Assembly: GCA_039916225.1 (NCBI GenBank)
Contig: JBDSLU010000233.1
Span: 1 to 12,324 of the forward strand
DNA: 12,324 bases
Direction of reading: 5' to 3'
Origin: JBDSLU01 sp039916225
Lineage (GTDB): Bacteria; Acidobacteriota; Vicinamibacteria; Vicinamibacterales; Vicinamibacteraceae
Both the position numbers and the translations under genes were made by a program. The notes under the pieces are model-generated. The model saw only the letters and a list, made by a program, of their open reading frames with translations, searched no databases and had not been told where the DNA came from. How positions within the stretch are numbered: position 1 is the stretch's first letter; the number at the start of each line of letters is the position of its first letter. Positions 1-6,249 of this stretch are shown here, piece after piece.

Positions 1-1366
<1,366 letters not shown>

Positions 1367-1370
1367 CAGA

Positions 1371-2594
1371 TCACGGCAGATCGAATCGCGTCGGCACGTG
1401 CAGGTTCTTGCCGAGGAGACCCTGGCCGCCAGGGAAGGCGATTCCCCAGATCCAGAGGCTCCCGTCAGCGCGGACCGCGAACGAGTGCGGTCCGCCCAGG
1501 TAGACCGCCTGCACGTCGGCCAGCGCGGCGACCTTCTTGGGTTTCTCCACGTAGAAACCGGAGGTGCCGACGCCGATCTGCCCCCAGCCATCGTGCCCCC
1601 ACATGCGCAGGGTGCCGTCCGTCAGGAGGGCGGCCGCGTGTCCGAAGCCGAGGCTCAACGCCTTGGCTCCGGTAACGCCCGCGAGCAGGACGGGCAGCAG
1701 GTTGCGCCCTCCTGGTTCATCGGCCGACATCGGGCCGGCGCCATTCCCCATCTGCGCCGACGTGTTCGTGCCCCACAGCCAGACGGTGCCGTCGTCGCGG
1801 ACCGCACCCGACACGCCCGACCCGCCGCCACCGATCCCGGCAGCGATGGCGACCACCCGTTCGAGGCCGCGGACCTCCGTCGGCGTCCAGCCCGTGTCGC
1901 GCGTGCCGTTCCCGAGCTGACCATCGCTGTTCGCCCCCCAGGCCATGACCTTGCCGTCGGCCCGCAACGCCAGGTTGTGCGCCTTGTCGACGGCGATCCG
2001 GATGATGCCGGACAGACCGGGGACGCGGGTCGGTCCGATGGCGCGCAGCGGCCGCAGGCCGGTCGGCTTGCCATCGCCGATCTCGCCGTTGTCGCGGGTA
2101 CCCCAGGCCCACACCGTGCCGTCGCGGCCGAGCGCCACGCAGTGCTTGAGGCCGGCCTCGATCTGGACGATGTCCGCCAGGCCCGTGACGCGAACCGGCG
2201 AGATCGAAGGCTTTGGGTAGATGCCGAGCTGTCCGCTGGCGCCGGTCGGACCGTTGCCGAGTTGACCTTCGTCGTTCGCGCCCCAGGCGACGACGGTACC
2301 GCTCTCGAGCAGCGCGTACCCGGTCGCTTCCCCGAGCGCCACCTGCAGCGCCGGGCCGGGCAGCTCGATGACGACTGGCGTGCCGATCGTCCGGGCCGGG
2401 GACGGCGGCCGCGCTGCCTGTCCGTTACCCTCGGCGCCCCAGCCCAGGACGGATCCGTCGGCACGGACGACGAGCGCGAAGCTACGGGCGGCGAGGTCAC
2501 GAATCGGCGCGACGACCGGCGTCGCCGGCTGGGCGTCGGCGGCGACCGAGGCGAGGGTGAGTACGAGGCCGACAGCCGAGGGGGCGAGACGCAA
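1371..2594 (-). CDS. Secreted RCC1-repeat beta-propeller protein
   Basis: 407 residues. The first 21 form a Sec signal peptide (MRLAPSAVGLVLTLASVAADA, cut after ADA). Seven RCC1-type repeats follow, each with the pattern 'xADGxVxxWGxNxxGQLGxG'. Their Trp-Gly pairs fall at about residues 52, 104, 164, 219, 274, 332 and 383. Seven repeats fit one closed seven-bladed propeller, so the protein looks complete. In eukaryotes RCC1 is a chromatin-bound Ran exchange factor. Bacterial secreted members are uncharacterised and may bind a ligand or protein outside the cytoplasm; the function here is unknown. The start codon is TTG, supported by the signal peptide beginning immediately and by GAAAGG seven bases upstream. 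No alternative start exists before residue 216. The gene diverges from the GAF-kinase and converges with DUF1552. Confidence 0.88.
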   Translation of the reverse strand: MRLAPSAVGLVLTLASVAADAQPATPVVAPIRDLAARSFALVVRADGSVLGWGAEGNGQAARPPSPARTIGTPVVIELPGPALQVALGEATGYALLESGTVVAWGANDEGQLGNGPTGASGQLGIYPKPSISPVRVTGLADIVQIEAGLKHCVALGRDGTVWAWGTRDNGEIGDGKPTGLRPLRAIGPTRVPGLSGIIRIAVDKAHNLALRADGKVMAWGANSDGQLGNGTRDTGWTPTEVRGLERVVAIAAGIGGGGSGVSGAVRDDGTVWLWGTNTSAQMGNGAGPMSADEPGGRNLLPVLLAGVTGAKALSLGFGHAAALLTDGTLRMWGHDGWGQIGVGTSGFYVEKPKKVAALADVQAVYLGGPHSFAVRADGSLWIWGIAFPGGQGLLGKNLHVPTRFDLP

Positions 2595-2601
2595 GGGACA
2601 A

Positions 2602-2607
2602 CCTTTC
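2602..2607 (-). promoter_or_regulatory. Ribosome binding site for the RCC1 gene (decides a TTG start)
   Basis: Read on the minus strand this is GAAAGG, seven bases before the TTG at 2594-2592. It supports TTG as the true start. A TAGGAT box (minus strand, 2627-2622) lies upstream and could be the -10 element, but I see no convincing -35 hexamer. Confidence 0.5.
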
Positions 2608-2674
2608 GGAGGACGTCCCGGATCCTACACGCACGTCGGCTGCGTGATGGGCGGCGGAGCGAGCTCAGCCGCTG

Positions 2675-2686
2675 GTCCGCGCGGAC
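2675..2686. promoter_or_regulatory. 12-bp perfect palindrome in the RCC1/GAF-kinase divergent spacer
   Basis: GTCCGCGCGGAC is a perfect palindrome centred 36 bases upstream of the likely start of the GAF-kinase gene (ATG 2717). If that mRNA is leaderless, the palindrome covers the -35 region, so it could be an operator. Palindromes of this size arise by chance in GC-rich DNA, so this is only a candidate. The rest of the 2595-2716 spacer holds promoter-like elements and no ORF that I can support. Confidence 0.3.
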
Positions 2687-2703
2687 AACGGTCGCCGGCA
2701 CGG

Positions 2704-2709
2704 TAAAGT
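2704..2709 (+). promoter_or_regulatory. Candidate -10 element of a leaderless promoter for the GAF-kinase
   Basis: TAAAGT is followed by seven bases and then ATG at 2717. A TANNNT box 6-8 bases before the start codon, with no Shine-Dalgarno sequence in between, is the usual layout of leaderless bacterial transcripts. It supports ATG 2717 over the in-frame GTG at 2708, which would overlap this box. I see no clear -35 hexamer. Confidence 0.4.
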
Positions 2710-2716
2710 GATCGCG

Positions 2717-3937
2717 ATGCCGGTGGATTCCTCGACCGCCTCCCCGAACGAGGAGGCACTCGCCCGCGACGTCGCCCTCGTCAGCCGGATCGACGTCGTT
2801 CCGGCGTTACTGGATGTGGTCGCCCACGTCACCGGCATGGGGTTCACGGCGATCGCGCGGGTGACCGACGATCGCTGGATCGCCTGCGCCGTCCACGACG
2901 AGATCGCCTTCGGCATGACGCCAGGCGGCGAGTTGCCCGTCGCGACGACCATCTGCAACGAGATCCGCGACTGCGGTCGGTTGGTCGCCATCGACCACGT
3001 CGACGAGGATCCCGTCTATCGCGACCACCACACGCCGGCCCGCTACGGCTTCCAGAGCTACCTGTCGGTCCCGATCTGGCGGCACGACGGCCGGTTCTTC
3101 GGCACGCTCTGCGCCATCGATCCGCGGCCGCACCGGGTCAGCGACGCCCAGACGGTCGGCATGTTCACGCTGTTCGCCAACCTGATCTCGCTGCACATGG
3201 ACGCGCAGGAAAAGCTCGGCTTGGCGGAAACGGCGCTCTCGGACGAGCAGGCGCGCTCGCAGCTCCAGGAGCAGTTCATCGCCGTCCTCGGGCACGACCT
3301 GCGCAGCCCGCTCAACGCGGTGCGAACCGGCGCGCGCTTCATGATCGAGAAGGGGGGCGTCGACGCCGACGTCCGGCGGTCGGCCGAGATCATCGACCGG
3401 GGCGCCCGGCGGATGGCCGGCCTGATCGACGACGTCCTCGACTTCGCCCGCGGCCGCCTCGGTGGCGGCCTCGACGTCCAGCCGGTGACGACGACCGCGC
3501 TGCCGGAAACCATCGCCCACGCCGTCGCCGAGGTGCAGACGGCCTGGCCGGACCGGCCGATCGAGTCGACGCTGCGCTTCGACGGGCCGGTGCGCTGCGA
3601 CAGGCGGCGGATCGCGCAGTTGCTCACCAATCTGCTCGTCAACGCCTTCACGCACGGCGACAGCGGCGGCGCGGTCCGCGTCACCGCGATCGGCAGCGGC
3701 GGCGGCCTCGACTTGTCGGTCTCGAACACCGGCCAGCCGATTCCCGAAGCGACGCGTCGGCGGCTGTTCCTGCCCTTCACGCGGGCCGAGGATCGGCCGG
3801 AGCGCGCCGGCCTCGGCCTGGGCCTCTACATCGCCTGCGAGATCGCCAAGGCGCACGGGGGCCGCCTCGACGTCGCGTCCGACGACGTCGAGACGCGATT
3901 CACCTTCCACATCCCGGCACCCGTAGCGCCGGCATAG
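2717..3937 (+). CDS. Soluble GAF-domain sensor histidine kinase
   Basis: 406 residues from ATG 2717 (409 from the in-frame GTG at 2708). No membrane segment is visible, so it is probably cytoplasmic. Residues about 17-162 form a GAF domain with the common tail FQSYLSVPIWR...FFGTLCAIDPRP. A short linker helix leads to the HisKA dimerisation domain with the H-box FIAVLGHDLRSPLNAVRTGA (phospho-acceptor His193). The HATPase domain has the N-box LLTNLLVNAFTHG (Asn309), a G1 region SNTGQPIPE, the F-box LFLPF and the G2 box GLGLGLYIA. The G1 motif reads NTG where DTG is usual. This variant occurs in other GAF/phytochrome-like kinases and need not mean loss of activity. There is no receiver domain, and no response regulator lies next to it, so its partner is elsewhere. 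Its signal is unknown; the GAF has no obvious chromophore cysteine that I can assign. Confidence 0.9.
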   Translation: MPVDSSTASPNEEALARDVALVSRIDVVPALLDVVAHVTGMGFTAIARVTDDRWIACAVHDEIAFGMTPGGELPVATTICNEIRDCGRLVAIDHVDEDPVYRDHHTPARYGFQSYLSVPIWRHDGRFFGTLCAIDPRPHRVSDAQTVGMFTLFANLISLHMDAQEKLGLAETALSDEQARSQLQEQFIAVLGHDLRSPLNAVRTGARFMIEKGGVDADVRRSAEIIDRGARRMAGLIDDVLDFARGRLGGGLDVQPVTTTALPETIAHAVAEVQTAWPDRPIESTLRFDGPVRCDRRRIAQLLTNLLVNAFTHGDSGGAVRVTAIGSGGGLDLSVSNTGQPIPEATRRRLFLPFTRAEDRPERAGLGLGLYIACEIAKAHGGRLDVASDDVETRFTFHIPAPVAPA

Positions 3938-3956
3938 CCGCGTCGCGGCCGGCCGC
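3937..3956. repeat. Overlapping GC hairpin and palindrome between convergent genes
   Basis: GCCGCG-T-CGCGGC (3937-3949) is a 6-bp stem with a one-base centre. It overlaps the perfect palindrome GCGGCCGGCCGC (3945-3956). Together they fill the whole 19-base gap between the kinase stop and the stop of the exported protein on the other strand. No T-tract follows on either strand, so this is not a textbook intrinsic terminator. It could still pause or end transcription in both directions. Confidence 0.35.
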
Positions 3957-4556
3957 TCAGCACTTCACGTTCGGGTTCCAGTCGGCGAACAGGCCCGACG
4001 GGTTCACCGTCTCGCTCCACACGTGCAGGTACCAGAAACCGAGCGAGTCGGCGCGCTTGAGGCTCTGGCCCATGATGGTCGGCGGCTCGGTCTTCGTCCA
4101 CGCCGCGAGCGGCACGATGAACTCGACGCCGTTCAACTTGAAGGTGCCGTCGGCCCGCTTCTCGTAGACCAGGACTTCCGGCTTCTCGACGTCGAGTGTC
4201 GCGTCGCGCAGGGCCTGGTTGTTGTAGTGATAGCCCATGGCGCCGTGCGCCGGGTGCTGCACGCAGTTGGTCTCCGCGGGGTAGCCCGCGGAGACGGCGG
4301 CCTCGGACGACGTGAACGGCGCGGTCGCGGCCCGGAGCCGCGTGAGGTCACGGTCGATGGCGTCGCCCATTCCGGTAGGAAGAACGGCCGGCGTCGCCAT
4401 CGCGCCGGCCGGCTTGGCCGACGGTGTGGTCTGCGACGGCATCGCCGGCGCGGGGTGCGGCGGCATCGTCTGGGCCGCGGCCGCCGACGTCACGACGGCA
4501 GCCAGCAGCAGGCCGCCGCGAAAAGAGGAAGAAGTGGAGGGTTTGGTTCTCGGCAT
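3957..4556 (-). CDS. Exported protein of unknown function with Cys/His-rich centre
   Basis: 199 residues, starting ATG with GAGGAG nine bases upstream. Residues 1-28 look like a Sec signal (basic start, GGLLLAAVVTSAAAA, likely cut before QTM). A Pro/Ala/Thr-rich low-complexity linker follows to about residue 60. The folded part spans about 62-199. It has a helix (DRDLTRLRAAT), a Cys/His segment NCVQHPAHGAMGYHYNN (Cys99, His101, His105, His110), a beta-rich part (PEVLVYEK...FKLNGVEFIVPLAAW), and a Trp-rich end FWYLHVW...FADWNPNVKC finishing on Cys199. Cys99 and Cys199 could form a disulfide, and the histidines could bind metal; both are inference. I recognise the look of a conserved hypothetical family of environmental bacteria but can assign no function. 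It diverges from the MocR gene and may share its regulatory spacer. Confidence 0.8.
   Translation of the reverse strand: MPRTKPSTSSSFRGGLLLAAVVTSAAAAQTMPPHPAPAMPSQTTPSAKPAGAMATPAVLPTGMGDAIDRDLTRLRAATAPFTSSEAAVSAGYPAETNCVQHPAHGAMGYHYNNQALRDATLDVEKPEVLVYEKRADGTFKLNGVEFIVPLAAWTKTEPPTIMGQSLKRADSLGFWYLHVWSETVNPSGLFADWNPNVKC
4270..4295. repeat. Perfect 11-bp hairpin inside the exported-protein gene
   Basis: GTCTCCGCGGG, a 4-base loop GTAG, then CCCGCGGAGAC: an 11-bp stem with no mismatch. It lies within the coding sequence for the VSAGYPAET stretch of the exported protein and would fold in either transcript. Whether it has a role in mRNA stability or translation cannot be judged from one sequence. 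Confidence 0.6.
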
Positions 4557-4565
4557 GTATTCGCG

Positions 4566-4571
4566 CTCCTC
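4566..4571 (-). promoter_or_regulatory. Ribosome binding site of the exported-protein gene
   Basis: The minus strand reads GAGGAG, nine bases before ATG 4556-4554. This is one of the few strong Shine-Dalgarno sequences in the window and fixes the start. A TACGAT box (minus strand, 4592-4587) upstream is a weak -10 candidate. Confidence 0.6.
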
Positions 4572-4612
4572 GAAGACTCGACTCGCATCGTAAGGAGCAC
4601 CGAGACCCGCCC

Positions 4613-4648
4613 TAGGTCCACTTCGACGCGCGGTGATTCAGTCCACCT
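4613..4648. promoter_or_regulatory. Two direct repeats resembling PdxR/MocR boxes
   Basis: The core GTCCAC occurs twice in the same orientation, at 4616-4621 and 4641-4646, 25 bases apart. The left copy reads TAGGTCCACTT (4613-4623); its complement AAGTGGACCTA is close to the motif AAAGTGGW(-/T)CTA that I recall for corynebacterial PdxR. The right copy, AGTCCACCT, is weaker. MocR-type regulators typically bind direct repeats in divergent spacers beside their own gene, which is the position here. Either or both divergent genes may be controlled. This is a motif match by eye, not a tested site. Confidence 0.4.
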
Positions 4649-4669
4649 GTCTGCGTGAATGCGGTCGAC

Positions 4670-4697
4670 GTGACACGCGTGAAGCCCGCGCTATAGT
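4670..4697 (+). promoter_or_regulatory. Sigma70-type promoter of the MocR gene
   Basis: GTGACA (4670-4675) and TATAGT (4692-4697) each match the consensus hexamers at 5 of 6 positions and are 16 bases apart. Transcription would start near 4704, giving a leader of about 23 bases. The putative MocR boxes lie upstream of the -35 hexamer. This is the best promoter in the window. Confidence 0.6.
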
Positions 4698-4710
4698 GGC
4701 GATGGCCTTC

Positions 4711-4722
4711 GGACGGCCGTCC
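4711..4722. promoter_or_regulatory. 12-bp palindrome just before the MocR start codon
   Basis: GGACGGCCGTCC is a perfect palindrome four bases before ATG 4727. It sits in the expected leader, where a Shine-Dalgarno sequence would be, and none is visible. It could be an operator or a small leader hairpin. Weak evidence. Confidence 0.3.
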
Positions 4723-4726
4723 CCCG

Positions 4727-6220
4727 ATGAGCGCGTTCGCCGCCCAGATCCTGGTGCGCCTCGACGCACACGCCCCCGAGTCGCTGCAGGCGCAGCTCTG
4801 TGCCGGTCTGCGGCGGGCGATCCGGGCCGGCATCCTCAGGCCTGGCAACCGCCTGCCTTCGTCGCGAGCGCTGGCCGCCGATCTCCGCATCTCGCGGACC
4901 ACGGCCGTCCTCGCCTATGACCAGCTCCTTGCCGAGGGCGTCCTCACCACGCGGGCCGGCTCCGGGACGTTCGTCGCCGCCATCCCGGGCGATCGTGGCT
5001 GGCTGCCATCGTCGTCGCAGCGGCGCGCCGCGGCCCATCCCTCGCTGTCGCGGCGTGGCGCGGCCCTGGCCTCGATGCCCGCCATCGCGTGGAAGCTGGG
5101 CGGCGCGCCGCGACCCTTCCGGCTCGGCACCCCAGCCCTCGATCTCCTGCCGCTGGCCGCGTGGACCCGAATCGCCACGCGGCGCCTCAGAGGGATCACG
5201 CTCGCCCAACTCGACTACCGCGATCCCGCCGGCGAGTTGCCGCTGCGCACCGCCATCGCTGAGCACGTCCGGCGCGTCCGCGGCGCGGCCTGTACGCCCG
5301 AGCAGGTCATCGTCGTCGCAGGCGCCCAGCAGGGCCTCGAGTTGATCTGCCGTGTCCTGCTCGATCCAGACGACACGGCGTGGCTCGAGGAACCCGGCTA
5401 TCCCGGCGCGCGTGCCGCACTGGCGGGCGCTGGCGCGCGCATCGTCCCGGTGCCGGTCGATGGCGATGGGCTGGACGTCGCGGCAGGCATCCGGTGGGCA
5501 CCCAAGGCGCGCCTGGCCTACGTGACGCCGTCGCACCAGTTCCCGCTCGGCGTGGCGATGACGCTGCCGCGGCGGCTCGCGCTGCTCGCCTGGGCCCGAC
5601 GCGCCCGCGCCTGGATCGTCGAGGACGACTACGACTGCGGGTTCCACTTCGGATCGCAGCCGATACCCTGCCTGCAGGGGCTCGACGCCGACGGCCGGGT
5701 CATCTACGTCGGCACCTTCAGCAAGACGCTGTTCCCGGCGCTGCGGCTCGGTTACGTCATCGTCCCATCCGACCTGGCGCACTCGCTGGCCACGGCCCGC
5801 GGCGCCTCGGGCTTCCATCCGCCGGTCCTCGATCAAGGCGTGCTCGCCGATCTGATGGACGCCGGCATCTTCGAACGCCACCTGCGACGGATGCGCCGCG
5901 AGTATCGCCGCCGGCTCGACGCCCTGTCCGATGCCGCGGCCCGTCACGGCCGCGGTCTCTTCACCCTGCGGCCGGTGACGACCGGCCTGCATGCCATCGT
6001 CGACCTGCACGGCGTCGACGACCAGGCGGCCTTCCGCGAGGCCCTGGCCCACGGCGTCGAGGTGATGCCGCTGTCGACCTATTACCTCGATCGGCGGCGA
6101 GCACAGCGGCGCAGCCTGGTCCTCGGTTTCGGCTCGGTGCGTCCCGAACTGCTCGATGGCGGCATGGCCACCCTCGCCGCGGCGATCAAGGCGGCACGGC
6201 GACAGCGCCGGACGGGGTGA
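4727..6220 (+). CDS. MocR-family (GntR-type) regulator with aminotransferase-like PLP domain
   Basis: 497 residues, the usual size for MocR/GabR/PdxR proteins. Residues about 15-85 are a winged helix: LCAGLRRAIRAGILRPGNRL, PSSRALAADLRISRTTAVLAYDQL, EGVLTTRAGSGTFV. From about 125 follows a fold-type I aminotransferase domain with AGAQQGLELICRVLL, EEPGYPG, PSHQFPLG (268-275), VEDDYDCGFHF (about 298-308) and the PLP-lysine motif YVGTFSKTLFPALRLGY (Lys333). The catalytic lysine and the EDDYD motif are intact, so it should bind PLP as effector. Family members control vitamin B6, GABA or taurine genes. No pdxS/pdxT or gab genes are in view, so the regulon is unknown, although the upstream boxes lean towards a PdxR-like specificity. 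It has its own promoter and probably autoregulates. It is read in the same direction as the hybrid kinase 29 bases downstream. Confidence 0.93.
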   Translation: MSAFAAQILVRLDAHAPESLQAQLCAGLRRAIRAGILRPGNRLPSSRALAADLRISRTTAVLAYDQLLAEGVLTTRAGSGTFVAAIPGDRGWLPSSSQRRAAAHPSLSRRGAALASMPAIAWKLGGAPRPFRLGTPALDLLPLAAWTRIATRRLRGITLAQLDYRDPAGELPLRTAIAEHVRRVRGAACTPEQVIVVAGAQQGLELICRVLLDPDDTAWLEEPGYPGARAALAGAGARIVPVPVDGDGLDVAAGIRWAPKARLAYVTPSHQFPLGVAMTLPRRLALLAWARRARAWIVEDDYDCGFHFGSQPIPCLQGLDADGRVIYVGTFSKTLFPALRLGYVIVPSDLAHSLATARGASGFHPPVLDQGVLADLMDAGIFERHLRRMRREYRRRLDALSDAAARHGRGLFTLRPVTTGLHAIVDLHGVDDQAAFREALAHGVEVMPLSTYYLDRRRAQRRSLVLGFGSVRPELLDGGMATLAAAIKAARRQRRTG

Positions 6221-6227
6221 GCGCTGC

Positions 6228-6233
6228 TATACT
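6228..6233 (+). promoter_or_regulatory. Candidate -10 box before the hybrid kinase
   Basis: TATACT matches the -10 consensus at 5 of 6 positions and lies 16 bases before ATG 6250. No good -35 is seen at the right distance. It would give a very short leader of about 10 bases. The alternative is co-transcription from the MocR promoter. Confidence 0.35.
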
Positions 6234-6249
6234 CCGCGGCTGTCTTCCC

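Noticed and set aside
1398..2711. A 437-codon plus-strand frame opposite the RCC1 gene
   Set aside because: It lacks any motif, while the minus strand gives seven clean RCC1 repeats and a signal peptide.
4691..6052. A 453-codon minus-strand frame opposite the MocR gene
   Set aside because: Low-complexity composition, no recognisable domain, fully antisense to a well-supported gene.
5380..6249. In-frame upstream extension of the hybrid kinase to a 950-residue protein
   Set aside because: The added part overlaps MocR in another frame and is Arg/Pro-rich noise. The PAS domain begins just after ATG 6250.
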